Below, one piece after another: positions 16,662 to 24,183 of a stretch of DNA of 64,000 nucleotides. The DNA comes from JAGOEY01 sp017997515 (GTDB lineage Bacteria; Pseudomonadota; Gammaproteobacteria; Burkholderiales; Burkholderiaceae_C): positions 2,666,001 through 2,730,000 of the forward strand of contig CP111109.1 in assembly GCA_026314275.1 (NCBI GenBank), read 5' to 3'. Position 1 is the stretch's first letter. Each line of letters starts with the position of its first letter. The notes under the pieces are model-generated. The model ran no database searches, was not told the DNA's origin, and was given only the letters and a program-made list of their open reading frames with translations. A program made the position numbers and the translations under genes.

Positions 16662-17012
16662 TCAATAGAAAAATGGCATGACGTAGGGAAATCCGAGCGC
16701 GACCAGTACCAGCGCAGCCACGACCCAGAAAATGAGCTTGTAAGTCGCTCGCACCTGGGGAATCGCGCACACATCCCCTGGTTTGCAGGCTTGCGCCGGG
16801 CGGTAGATGCGTCGCCAAGCGAAGAAAAGCGCCACCAGCGCCACGCCGATGAAGATGGGGCGATAGGGTTCTAGGATCGTCAGGTTGCCGATCCATGCTC
16901 CGCTGAACCCCAAGGCGATCAGAACCAGCGGCCCCAGGCAGCAAGCCGAGGCAAGAATGGCGGCTAACCCGCCGGTGACGAGCGCCCCGCGCCCGTACTG
17001 TGGTTCCGACAT
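16662..17012 (-). CDS. merT: Mercuric ion transporter of the inner membrane
   Basis: A 116-residue protein with three membrane helices. The Hg(II)-binding Cys24-Cys25 pair lies in the first helix (ASACCLGP) and a second pair, Cys76 and Cys82, in the cytoplasmic loop (CKPGDVC). It takes Hg(II) from MerP and delivers it to MerA. The start MSEPQYGRG is chosen because it matches MerT length and is preceded by an AGGA-type site; the frame extends upstream into the promoter. Confidence 0.95.
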   Translation of the reverse strand: MSEPQYGRGALVTGGLAAILASACCLGPLVLIALGFSGAWIGNLTILEPYRPIFIGVALVALFFAWRRIYRPAQACKPGDVCAIPQVRATYKLIFWVVAALVLVALGFPYVMPFFY

Positions 17013-17047
17013 GCGTTTGTCCTTTTGAGTTTGGAATGGATAGCGTA

Positions 17048-17078
17048 ACCTTACTTCCGTAGTCATGTACGGAGTCAA
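17048..17078 (-). promoter_or_regulatory. mer operon promoter/operator bound by MerR
   Basis: On the minus strand, -35 TTGACT (17073-17078) and -10 TAAGGT (17048-17053) are separated by 19 bp, the long spacer that MerR untwists when Hg(II) binds. The MerR dyad lies inside the spacer (CCGTAC...GTACGG, with one mismatch at its centre). It drives merTPA leftward and overlaps the start of divergent merR. Confidence 0.93.
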
Positions 17079-17083
17079 GCGAT

Positions 17084-17509
17084 ATGCAAACTATTTTTGA
17101 GAATCTGACCATTGGCGTTTTCGCCAAGGCAGCCGGGGTCAACGTGGAGACCATCCGGTTCTATCAGCGCAAGGGCCTGCTACCGGAGCCGGACAAGCCT
17201 TACGGCAGCATTCGTCGCTATGGCGAGGCGGATGTGATGCGGGTGCGGTTTGTGAAATCGGCCCAGCGGTTGGGCTTTAGCCTGGATGAAATCGCCGAAT
17301 TACTCAGATTGGACGACGGCGCCCACTGTGAGCAAGCCAGTAGACTGGCGGAACACAAGCTTAAGGACGTACGCGAGAAGATGGCCGACTTGGCACGTAT
17401 GGAGTCGGTGCTGTCCGAACTTGTGCGCGCCTGCCATCTGCGGCAGGGAAATGTTTCCTGCCCGTTGATTGCGTCGCTACAGGGGGGTGCAAGCCCGGCT
17501 ATGCCTTAG
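17084..17509 (+). CDS. merR: Mercury-responsive transcription regulator
   Basis: A 141-residue MerR dimer. The winged-helix DNA-binding domain comes first (IGVFAKAAGVNVETIRFYQRKGLL), then a dimerisation helix. The three Hg(II)-binding cysteines are Cys82, Cys117 and Cys126, exactly as in Tn501 MerR. It is transcribed divergently from merTPA and represses its own promoter. Its stop codon lies inside the right terminal repeat of the cassette. Confidence 0.96.
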   Translation: MQTIFENLTIGVFAKAAGVNVETIRFYQRKGLLPEPDKPYGSIRRYGEADVMRVRFVKSAQRLGFSLDEIAELLRLDDGAHCEQASRLAEHKLKDVREKMADLARMESVLSELVRACHLRQGNVSCPLIASLQGGASPAMP

Positions 17510-17709
17510 CGTACGATTTTTCCGTTTCGTGAGCAGACCCCGTCAAGTTGCTACCGTCCGAAGTGCTGGTGCCATGCCGTATCCTGGCCGATGAATGGAT
17601 GCGGGCGGAAGGTGCCAAGCCGCGAAGCCGATTCGGGGCCGTGCTGATCGTGGCTCTGTGGCTGGCCATGGGAGCGGCAATGTGGTTCTGGCTCAAGTCG
17701 CATCTGTAG

Positions 17710-18521
17710 GTTGTCTTTGATGGCGCATTGAACGGCCTGGGCGTGTCGGCGCAATGCGCCGCCGGGCTTTCCGGGCTGCGCCCCGTGCCGCCTTTGTCGT
17801 CACGGCCATTCGGCTCCAGTCCCTCACGCACCTACGCGCCTGCGGCGCTGCGCGCTTTGCTTGCCTCCAGGGGAAAGCCCTGCGGGCTATCCCCGCCGCG
17901 CGATGCTTGGTGCCCCTTCAAGAGAGCCGAACCGGCATCGCCGGATCGGCCCGGCCAGCGCCGCGCCCCGCCGCGATGGGCGGGGCGCGGCAAACACGCC
18001 ATAGCTTGCTGCGGCAGGTTGTGCGAATGCGTGCCGTCCTCGACGCTGACGGTTCTTGCCCTTCGCGTCACGAAGGATGGTTCACGGACACACCGCCCGG
18101 CATTGCTATGCAGCTTCCACGCCACGGCTCAAGACCAGCACCGCAGAGTGCGGCAGGGGCGTTCTCGCCTGTCGTTGGGCGGTTGACCTGGCCTGCATCA
18201 GGGCACGAACCGGAGAAGCCTTCGTGCGGGGATGCCGAGCCGGCCATGTCTCCTTTCGGATGTGGTTCGGCCCAAGGCGTCCTTGTCTCGTTGTGAATCC
18301 TGGCGGGGGCGCGGCTGCGCCTCGGGCTTCATGGCTGCAACCGTCCGGCGAAAACAATTTCCCCTCTGCTGCGCAGATTCCTCGCGGGACAAATTCTTTT
18401 CGCCTTCCGGTTCTCCACTGCGTTGCGACCGCAAGCGGTGCAGCCAGCCCGTCCCCCGCCGGTCGGATCACAACAAGGACGCGATGGGCGCGAACCTTGT
18501 TCAACCGTAAGGAGATTCATC
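17710..18521. repeat. 810-bp gene-less stretch with dispersed repeat R1 and DUF736 leader
   Basis: No credible gene. Positions about 17738-17965 (R1) match about 18985-19210 (R2) in order and orientation. Shared blocks include TTCCGGGCTGCGCCCCGTGC, GTCACGGCCATTCGGCT, GCCTGCGGCGCTGCGCGCTT and TTGCCTCCAGGGG. The block TTGCCTCCAGGGGAAAGCCC also recurs at about 4940. From about 18330 the sequence is an untranslated leader for the DUF736 gene with AAGGAGA at 18508-18514. Confidence 0.65.
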
Positions 18522-18836
18522 ATGGCAACCATCGGCACCTTCACCGCAGACAAAGACGGCTACACCGGCACGCTTCGCACCCTGACGCTCAGCGTCAAGG
18601 TCAAGCTGGTTCCCAACGACAAGGGGGACAACGAGAGCGCCCCCGACTACCGCGTGCAGGCGGCGGGCTTCGACATCGGCGCGGCGTGGAAGAAAGTCAG
18701 CAAGGCCGAACGGCCCTACGTGTCCGTGACCCTCGACGATCCTTCGTTCCCGGCAACGGTCTATGCCCGGCTGATCGAGGAAGAGGACGGCACGCACACG
18801 CTGATCTGGTCGCGCAACAAGCCCCAGGCGGCCTGA
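18522..18836 (+). CDS. DUF736 family protein
   Basis: A 104-residue beta-rich protein of the DUF736 family, widespread on ICEs and conjugative plasmids; function unknown. Recognised by MATIGTFTADKDGYTGTLRT, then DYRVQAAGFDIGAAWKKVS and YVSVTLDDPSFPATVYARL. ATG 18522 follows AAGGAGATTCATC, a strong ribosome-binding site. It is followed at once by a perfect 11-bp hairpin. Confidence 0.9.
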   Translation: MATIGTFTADKDGYTGTLRTLTLSVKVKLVPNDKGDNESAPDYRVQAAGFDIGAAWKKVSKAERPYVSVTLDDPSFPATVYARLIEEEDGTHTLIWSRNKPQAA

Positions 18837-18844
18837 CGGCCGCC

Positions 18845-18872
18845 AGCGCCCCGCCCACTGCGGCGGGGCGCT
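18845..18872 (+). terminator. GC hairpin after the DUF736 gene
   Basis: AGCGCCCCGCC (18845-18855) pairs perfectly with GGCGGGGCGCT (18862-18872) around a 6-base loop, starting 8 bp after the stop codon. There is no T-tract, so termination would not be classical. Confidence 0.6.
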
Positions 18873-19209
18873 GTGCTGCTGTGCTGCTTTCGCGGCACTG
18901 CATGGAAGCCCAATCATGGCGGGAGCGTGCCCCCTGTTGGGCTGCTTCTGTCTGTATGTGGTAAGTGGGAGGCCGCAAGAACGGCCGGGCGTGCTGGTGC
19001 CTTGCACCGCCGGGTTTTCCGGGCTGCGCCCCGTGCCGTCTTTGCCGTCACGGCCATTCGGCTTCAATCCCTCACGCCTTCGCGCCTGCGGCGCTGCGCG
19101 CTTCGCTTGCCTCCAGGGGGATCGGCGCGAGGCCCATCCCCGCCGCGCTGCACTTGGCGCCCCTTGAACACCGCCGAACCGGCTTGCGCCGGATCGGCCA
19201 GGCCGCCGC
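18873..19209. repeat. Gene-less stretch with dispersed repeat R2
   Basis: About 18985-19210 is the second full copy of the repeat at 17738-17965. It runs into the 3' end of the convergent XRE gene, whose stop is within the last bases. No credible gene. Confidence 0.6.
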
Positions 19210-19503
19210 CTACGGCTGGGCCGCCGCTGCGAGCTGGCCTTCGGCCTCGCTCATCAGCACCGCCGTGCTGCATTCGAGCGCGCTGGCGATCTTGAAGATG
19301 ATCGCCAGCGTGGGCATGTGCTCGCCGCGCTCGACCTTGCCCATGTGCGAACGCTCGATGCCAGCGAGGTGCGCCAGTGATTCCTGCGCAATCCCGCGCT
19401 CCATCCGCAGCGCGCGCACCGCCGCGCCGAAGGCCTGGGCCAGCTCGGCGTCGAAGGTGGTGGCGCCGGCCGGTCGGCCGCGCTGAACGGATCGCTTCTG
19501 CAT
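19210..19503 (-). CDS. XRE-family transcription regulator
   Basis: A 97-residue protein with a Cro/C1-type helix-turn-helix at about residues 27-80 (FGAAVRALRMERGIAQESLAHLAGIERSHMGKVERGEHMPTL). It is the only reverse-strand backbone gene here and diverges from the DUF2958 paralogue at 19720, so it may control itself and the repA/tra block. The start MQKRSVQRGRP is chosen; nine more codons are open upstream. Small XRE genes of this type are frequent in ICE backbones. Confidence 0.8.
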   Translation of the reverse strand: MQKRSVQRGRPAGATTFDAELAQAFGAAVRALRMERGIAQESLAHLAGIERSHMGKVERGEHMPTLAIIFKIASALECSTAVLMSEAEGQLAAAAQP

Positions 19504-19719
19504 GGACAGAAGCGTCGATTCGCAGCACAATTAAAACCACGTTATCTTTAACTCATTCGCGTTATTGACCCTTTTTCGTGCTTCTGCGTTTTTACGGAAA
19601 TCCGTATCTACGGCTTCCGACAGAACCACAAACCCGCATCCGTGCTTTTCCTCAAATTCACCGATACGATTTTGTGTTTTCACGCTTCGGCGGATTCGTG
19701 CAGCAAGAAGGGATGGCCC

Positions 19720-20067
19720 ATGAACCCACTCATCACCGAGAACGAGCGCAGGCTGTTGCTGGCCCACGGCCAGATCCGCGCAACAGGTCAGGCCATCGAC
19801 CCGCTGCCTGTGGTGCGGCTGTTCACCCCCGACGCGCACGCCACCTGGCTGCTGGCCGCGCTTGATCCCGCCGATGGGGACACGGCCTACGGACTAATCG
19901 ACCTGGGAATCAGCATGCCGGAACTGGGCCACGTGAAGCTGTCCGATCTGGCCTCCATCGTCGGGCCGCGCCAGCAACCTGTGATGCGGGATCGGTATTT
20001 CCAGGCCGTGCGCCCGCTGTCGGAGTACCTGCGGCTGGCCCAGGAGAACGGTTCCATCGTGGATTGA
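19720..20067 (+). CDS. DUF2958 domain protein, second copy
   Basis: A 115-residue paralogue of the protein at 4207-4557: MNPLITENERRLLLAHG, then LPVVRLFTPDAHATWLLA and YGLIDLGISMPELGHV align block for block. Function unknown. ATG 19720 follows AAGAAGGG; an out-of-frame ATG at 19713 overlaps. It precedes a gene-less stretch with two palindromes and then the DUF2285 gene. Confidence 0.85.
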   Translation: MNPLITENERRLLLAHGQIRATGQAIDPLPVVRLFTPDAHATWLLAALDPADGDTAYGLIDLGISMPELGHVKLSDLASIVGPRQQPVMRDRYFQAVRPLSEYLRLAQENGSIVD

Positions 20068-20409
20068 GCCGTTCGCGCCACGGCCAAGCCGGGCGCATTG
20101 AGACTATTTCCGTCTTGTTCCAGACCTGTCGGGTCTGAATCCGCACTCTTGCATCAAACCTGTGCATGTGTGACTGAAACAGTCACGATCTTTGATGCGG
20201 GTTGCGGCACGGTGTTCTGTGCCGCGCGGCGTTTCGTGACCGTGCGGTCGTCGCATTCGGACAGATTTCGCAATACCCCGGAGCCCATCGGTCTTGACTA
20301 CCAATGGTTACAGCTTACCCCGATTCTGATGATGTTTTGACCTTGATGCGATAGCTCCGCGTTTCTCGCCGAGGCGACGTTCCTGATTCTCGACAGGAGC
20401 TTGTCAAGC
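20068..20409. other. Gene-less stretch with two palindromes upstream of the DUF2285 gene
   Basis: No credible gene. It holds a 17-bp perfect palindrome at 20170-20186 and a hairpin GCGGCAC/GTGCCGC at 20204-20225. The sequence becomes less GC-rich toward 20330, which would suit a promoter for the DUF2285-repA block. Confidence 0.5.
20170..20186. promoter_or_regulatory. 17-bp palindrome, candidate operator
   Basis: GTGACTG and CAGTCAC are separated by AAA. Size and symmetry suit a dimeric HTH repressor such as the XRE protein encoded about 670 bp upstream. Direct evidence of binding is lacking. Confidence 0.4.
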
Positions 20410-21183
20410 ATGGTCGATCCTCATCATCTCGCGCATTGGTATCCCACCGCCGCTTACCTTTACGTCCTGGGTCTGGACGCGCTCGCGCTGGCCTGGGAGT
20501 TCCTGCGCCGTCATCCCGAGTACCGGCTGGACTGGCTGCGCCGTTCGCGCAGGCCACAAGCGGCACAACACGCGGCGCATCGCTGGGGCTTGCGCCTGCT
20601 GGAAGACCCGGCCTTGGATGCGCGGGACGCGCATCCGGCCTGGCTGCCCGGCCACGCTGCCGTGGTGCAGCTCTACCCGGATGCCGACCCGCCGCCCGAT
20701 GCCGTGGCTTTCGCGTTCTGGCATATCCCTGGCCACAAGCAACTGATCCACGACGGCAAGGGGCTGGCGCTGATCGCGCGCAGCCCAGGCCATTGCCTGC
20801 GCTTCGCGCTGGCGCCTGGTTTGGAAGACGGCATGGCCGTGGTCTATGCCCATCGCGACGGCGCTGCCGCGCCTGCGCGCAGCCATGCGCCCGATGCGGC
20901 TCTGGCCGATGCCAAGCCCAGACCAACACCGGCCGCGCTGCTGGAACTGCATACCTTGCAGGCGCTCGACGCGACCCTGGCGGGCGCGTCCTTGCGCGAG
21001 GTGGGCAAAGGGCTGTTCGGTGTGGATGCCGTGGTCGATTGGTACAGCGACGGCGGCCTGCGCTCCAAGGTGCGCCGCCTGGTGCAGCGCGGCGATGCGT
21101 TGATGCGCGGCGGCTATCGCCGCCTAGCACAACTTCCGCCGCTTGAGAAGGGTCGTTCTGCATCCAGCGCAGATCGACCCTGA
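20410..21183 (+). CDS. DUF2285 domain protein (ICE regulator-like)
   Basis: A 257-residue protein. The N-terminal region has WYPTAAYLYVLGLDALALAWEFLRRHPEYRLDW, the pattern of the short regulator-type domain often fused to DUF2285. The DUF2285 domain fills the C-terminal third (LHTLQALDATLAGASLREVGKGLFG ... LRSKVRRLVQRGDALMRGGYR), which looks helix-turn-helix-like. Such proteins are routine next to the AlpA-like/repA genes of these ICEs and are thought to regulate. ATG 20410 is chosen; a TTG lies 9 bp upstream. Confidence 0.82.
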   Translation: MVDPHHLAHWYPTAAYLYVLGLDALALAWEFLRRHPEYRLDWLRRSRRPQAAQHAAHRWGLRLLEDPALDARDAHPAWLPGHAAVVQLYPDADPPPDAVAFAFWHIPGHKQLIHDGKGLALIARSPGHCLRFALAPGLEDGMAVVYAHRDGAAAPARSHAPDAALADAKPRPTPAALLELHTLQALDATLAGASLREVGKGLFGVDAVVDWYSDGGLRSKVRRLVQRGDALMRGGYRRLAQLPPLEKGRSASSADRP

Positions 21184-21266
21184 GCAGAACAGCCGCGTTT
21201 TCTGAGACTACCTCCATCCGGTTGCGCTTTGTGGCCGGAACCTTTTAACCGATGGAGGTTTTCACC

Positions 21267-21548
21267 ATGCGTCCTACTCCCTTGCGACCTGCTGCCACAC
21301 CCTCGACGGCTGCTGCGCAGCCCCAACGCTATCTGACCAACGACGAAGCCGCAGATTACCTGCGCCTGTCGCCGCGCACGCTGGAGAAGCAGCGCGTGAT
21401 CGGAGGCGGTCCGAAGTTTCGCAAGTTCGGGCGGCGCGTCATGTACGCCGTGGCCGACCTCGATGCCTGGGCCGCAGAGCGCAGCTTCGAGAGCACGTCC
21501 GATCCCGAGTACGCCGAGCAGCACTCGGCGGACAGCCGTGCGCGCTGA
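21267..21548 (+). CDS. AlpA/excisionase-like helix-turn-helix protein
   Basis: A 93-residue protein with a MerR-like HTH_17 domain at about residues 24-75 (YLTNDEAADYLRLSPRTLEKQRVIGGGPKFRKFGRRVMYAVADLDAWAA). Proteins of this type regulate ICE excision or act as transcription factors. ATG 21267 follows GGAGG at 21255-21259; a further in-frame ATG at 21252 overlaps that site and is less likely. It is followed closely by repA. Confidence 0.85.
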   Translation: MRPTPLRPAATPSTAAAQPQRYLTNDEAADYLRLSPRTLEKQRVIGGGPKFRKFGRRVMYAVADLDAWAAERSFESTSDPEYAEQHSADSRAR

Positions 21549-21574
21549 CCGCTGGCGCGCGGGTGGCCTTCGCC

Positions 21575-22432
21575 ATGTCCAGCCCATCGCTGCCATCGCG
21601 GCAGCGGCCGTCGCAGGAGCGCGAACAGCTCGACCTGTTCCGCGCCTTGCCGGGCGACATAGCGCCGCGCGACAGCCAGGACTTGATGGCGTTTCCGTTC
21701 TTCTCGCTGGCGAAGTCGAGGCGCACGGCGCCGATCGACTTCCGCACCAGTGGTGTGACGATCCGCGTGGAGGGCACGGCCGAGCACGGCATCGCTACGA
21801 TCTGGGATGCGGACGTGCTGATCTGGGCGGCCAGCCAGATCGTGGAGGCACGCGATGCGGGCTTGCGTCCGTCGCGGCTGATGCAGGCCACGCCCTACGA
21901 GATCCTGCGCTTCATCGGGCGTGGTACGTCGCTGCGCGACTACCAGCGCCTCAAGGCCGCGCTGGATCGCTTGCAGTCCACGACGGTGGCTACGTCCATC
22001 CGGGAGACCACGGGAAGGCGGCTGCACCGCTTCTCGTGGATCAACGAGTGGAAGGAGCTGGCCGATGCCAGCGGCACGCCGCTGGGTATAGAACTGATCC
22101 TGCCGGACTGGTTCTATGCGGGCGTGCTGGATGCGGCACTGGTGCTGACCATCGACCCGGCGTATTTCCGGCTCACCGGGGGCATCGAGCGCTGGCTGTA
22201 CCGGCTGGTGCGCAAGCACGGCGGGCACCAGCCCGGCGGCTGGCAGTTCGACTTCCAGCACCTGTACCGCAAGTCGGGCAGCGTGGCGCGGTACTACGAC
22301 TTCGCTGCCGACCTGCGGGCACTGGTGGCGCGACAAGCCTTGCCGGGCTACCAGTTGAGCATCGAGCATGTCTGCGGCATTTCCTCGCCGCTGCTCACGT
22401 TCCGGCCCGTGCCGCAAACGGCACGGGGATAA
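21575..22432 (+). CDS. repA: Plasmid-type replication initiator
   Basis: A 285-residue RPA/TrfA-like initiator; conserved blocks LMAFPFFSLAKSRRTAPIDFR, ATIWDADVLIWAASQI, ATPYEILRFIGRGTS and YYDFAADLRALVARQALPGYQLS define the family. It should bind iterons and open an origin, giving the excised ICE autonomous replication. Three 18-bp direct repeats lie immediately downstream (22457-22521). ATG 21575 is chosen; GTG 21563 in frame is an alternative. Present in Tn4371-type ICEs with parA. Confidence 0.88.
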   Translation: MSSPSLPSRQRPSQEREQLDLFRALPGDIAPRDSQDLMAFPFFSLAKSRRTAPIDFRTSGVTIRVEGTAEHGIATIWDADVLIWAASQIVEARDAGLRPSRLMQATPYEILRFIGRGTSLRDYQRLKAALDRLQSTTVATSIRETTGRRLHRFSWINEWKELADASGTPLGIELILPDWFYAGVLDAALVLTIDPAYFRLTGGIERWLYRLVRKHGGHQPGGWQFDFQHLYRKSGSVARYYDFAADLRALVARQALPGYQLSIEHVCGISSPLLTFRPVPQTARG

Positions 22433-22610
22433 ACGGTGCGTGGCCTGTGGACGGGCTCGTGCTATCAGGCAACACAGGTATCGTGCTATCAGGCAACAGA
22501 TCCTCGTGCTATCAGGCAACAAAATCGGCCGCAAAGCCAATAACGGCGCGGGTTTTGGCCTCTCTTAACTTCTCTAACTTAAATACTCTAACTTTTAGTA
22601 GAAGCGCCGC
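22433..22610. promoter_or_regulatory. Candidate oriV: three iterons plus AT-rich repeats
   Basis: TCGTGCTATCAGGCAACA occurs three times in direct orientation at 22457-22474, 22481-22498 and 22504-22521 (24- and 23-bp periods, about two helical turns). An AT-rich segment follows with CTCTAACTT at 22572-22580 and 22586-22594 and CTCTTAACTT at 22562-22571. Position between repA and parA and this architecture match iteron origins. Confidence 0.8.
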
Positions 22611-22721
22611 GCCCCGGTGGACAACCGCCAAAAGGCAAAAAACGCAGCAAGCCAGAAGCCCGAAACAACCCCGTTTTGCAAGGCGAGCGCAAGCCAGCTT
22701 TCCGGCTTGGAGGGCCGCGCC

Positions 22722-23360
22722 ATGATCGTCGCTTTGCTCAACCAGAAAGGCGGCGTAGGCAAGACCACGCTCGCCACGCACATCGCCGGCGAACTCGCGC
22801 TGCGCGGCCAGCACGTCATCCTGCTGGATGCCGACCCGCAGGGTTCATCGCTGGACTGGACGCAGCGCAGAAGCCAGCAAGGTTTGCCAAGGCTGTTCAG
22901 CGCCGTGGGCCTGGCACGCGAAACCCTGCACCAAGAAGCGCCAGAACTCGCCCGGCGGGCCGATCACGTTGTCATTGATGGGCCGCCCAGGATCGCCGCC
23001 TTGGCGCGCTCCGCGCTGCTTGCGGCCGAGCGGGTGCTGATCCCGGTGCAGCCCAGCCCCTACGACCTTTGGGCTTCGGCGGAAATGGTGGCGCTGATCC
23101 GAGAGGCGCAGGTGTTCCGGCCTGCGCTGCTCGCAGCCTTTGTCATCAACCGGCGCGTCAGCACCACCGTGATCGGGCGTGAAGCACGCGGCGCACTGGC
23201 CGAGCAGCCACTTCCTGCACTGCGCTCGGAAGTGCGCCAGCGCATCGTCTTCGCCGACAGCGTGGCCGCGGGTCGGCTGGCGCGTGAGCTGGCTCCGGAT
23301 GGCGCAGCCGCGCGCGAAATCACCGCACTGGTGGATGAACTGCTGCGGTGGCCGACATGA
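22722..23360 (+). CDS. parA: ParA-family partition ATPase
   Basis: A 212-residue Walker ATPase without an N-terminal HTH (type Ib size). The deviant Walker A motif KGGVGKTTLATH is at about residues 9-20, Walker A' LLDADPQGSS near 39 and Walker B VVIDGPPR near 78. It should position or stabilise the ICE DNA when extrachromosomal. Its stop overlaps the next start (ATGA at 23357), so it is translationally coupled to the RHH partner. Confidence 0.93.
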   Translation: MIVALLNQKGGVGKTTLATHIAGELALRGQHVILLDADPQGSSLDWTQRRSQQGLPRLFSAVGLARETLHQEAPELARRADHVVIDGPPRIAALARSALLAAERVLIPVQPSPYDLWASAEMVALIREAQVFRPALLAAFVINRRVSTTVIGREARGALAEQPLPALRSEVRQRIVFADSVAAGRLARELAPDGAAAREITALVDELLRWPT

Positions 23361-23641
23361 CAGCGAAGCCGCCACCCAACAGCAAACGCACGGCCAAGCG
23401 CGTCGGCATCGGCGCGCGCCCGCCTGCGAATCCGCACGCCGAGGCGTGGATTCGCCAAGGTAGCGCCGAAGACCTCCAGAAAGGCGATCTCTATACCGCT
23501 CGCCTGACCCTCGACATCACGCCCGCCATGCGCTCGCGCATCAAGGTATCGGCCTTCACGCAGGGCGTGACGGTGGCCGACCTGCTGCGAGCACTGCTGG
23601 AGAGGGAGTTTCCAGAACACCGCAGGGAGAACACACCATGA
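23357..23641 (+). CDS. Ribbon-helix-helix partner of ParA
   Basis: A 94-residue protein. A basic, disordered N-terminus (KPPPNSKRTAKRVG) is followed by a ribbon-helix-helix domain at about residues 46-90 (YTARLTLDITPAMRSRIKVSAFTQGVTVADLLRALLEREF). This resembles the centromere-binding partners of type Ib ParA proteins and is called parB in Tn4371 descriptions. Both ends overlap neighbours by ATGA, so it belongs to a tightly coupled operon. Confidence 0.82.
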   Translation: MTAKPPPNSKRTAKRVGIGARPPANPHAEAWIRQGSAEDLQKGDLYTARLTLDITPAMRSRIKVSAFTQGVTVADLLRALLEREFPEHRRENTP

Positions 23642-24183
23642 ACGCATCCGCTGCGCCTGCCGCTGACGCGGCCACGGCTGCACTGTCGCCGTCGCTCGCT
23701 GCGCTCACTGGTCGGCCTGCCGCAACGCCGCTGACGCGGGTTTCGCTGGCCTTCCTTGAGCACCGCTTCAAGCTCTATCTGCGCTTTGGCGAACCGGCGC
23801 GCACTCTTCGGTACGACCGCTGGCGGAGCGTCGCCGTATTCGTGCCCGACGCCATGTTCTGCCGCATCCGCTGGCAGTCCAACGATTACGGCACGATCCG
23901 CTGGCAACTCATGGTGATGCAGGCTTGTACGCCCTTGGATGCGGCGCAGCGCATTCCCGGCGTGCAGCCCGGCGCACGCCTGTTGCTGCACGCCGAGGGC
24001 GACAGCGCGGTGCGCGCCATGCTGGAGCGCATCGACGCCATCGAGGCGCTGAGCATCGCGCCCGCTGCCGCTTCGCCCGCGTACTGGCGCACGCTGGGCA
24101 ACCGGCTCGCGGCACGCTTGCCGCTACCCGACTACAGCGCCGAGCGGCACGCCGCCTGGCTGGCCGGGAGGGCGTTGCCATGA
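23638..24183 (+). CDS. DUF2840 domain protein
   Basis: A 181-residue protein of the DUF2840 family, found upstream of the TraF peptidase in Tn4371-like ICEs; function unknown. Conserved blocks are LTRVSLAFLEHRFKLYLRFG, VFCRIRWQSNDYGTIRW-like MFCRIRWQSNDYGTIRWQL and PLDAAQRIPGVQPGA. Low-complexity Ala-rich N-terminus. It overlaps both neighbours by ATGA. Confidence 0.85.
   Translation: MNASAAPAADAATAALSPSLAALTGRPAATPLTRVSLAFLEHRFKLYLRFGEPARTLRYDRWRSVAVFVPDAMFCRIRWQSNDYGTIRWQLMVMQACTPLDAAQRIPGVQPGARLLLHAEGDSAVRAMLERIDAIEALSIAPAAASPAYWRTLGNRLAARLPLPDYSAERHAAWLAGRALP

Larger units (their letters stand above)
14508..17541. mobile_element. Non-autonomous mer cassette with Tn3-family terminal repeats (3034 bp)
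   Basis: Left repeat at 14508-14545 starts GGGGTCAGCTCACGAAACGG and ends CGTACGCTAAG. The right repeat at 17505-17541 is its inverse with one substitution and one A fewer. Flanking GTCAA at 14503-14507 and 17542-17546 is a perfect 5-bp target duplication, the Tn3-family hallmark. Contents are merR and merTPA only: no transposase, resolvase or res site fits. It must have moved with transposase supplied in trans, or lost those genes before moving. Confidence 0.93.
14278..17709 (+). pseudogene. ykvA-type (DUF1232) membrane protein gene, split by the mer cassette
   Basis: The first part, 14278-14507, encodes the DUF1232 core (ALSPIDLIPDFIPVLGYVDDVILLPVLIW) with two membrane segments. It is interrupted after LTVK by the 3034-bp mer element. 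The rest resumes at 17547-17709 and encodes LLPSEVLVPCRILADEWM, then a C-terminal membrane helix and SHL-stop. Joining the halves over one GTCAA duplication gives one continuous frame of about 130 residues. Without repair, translation runs 38 bp into the terminal repeat and stops at 14542-14544. The gene overlaps dmeF by ATGA, so it was the third gene of the dmeRF operon. Role of YkvA-like proteins is unknown. Confidence 0.88.

Noticed and set aside
18056..18964. 302-codon frame overlapping the DUF736 gene
   Set aside because: Out of frame with DUF736 and made of repeat sequence with very high Arg content.
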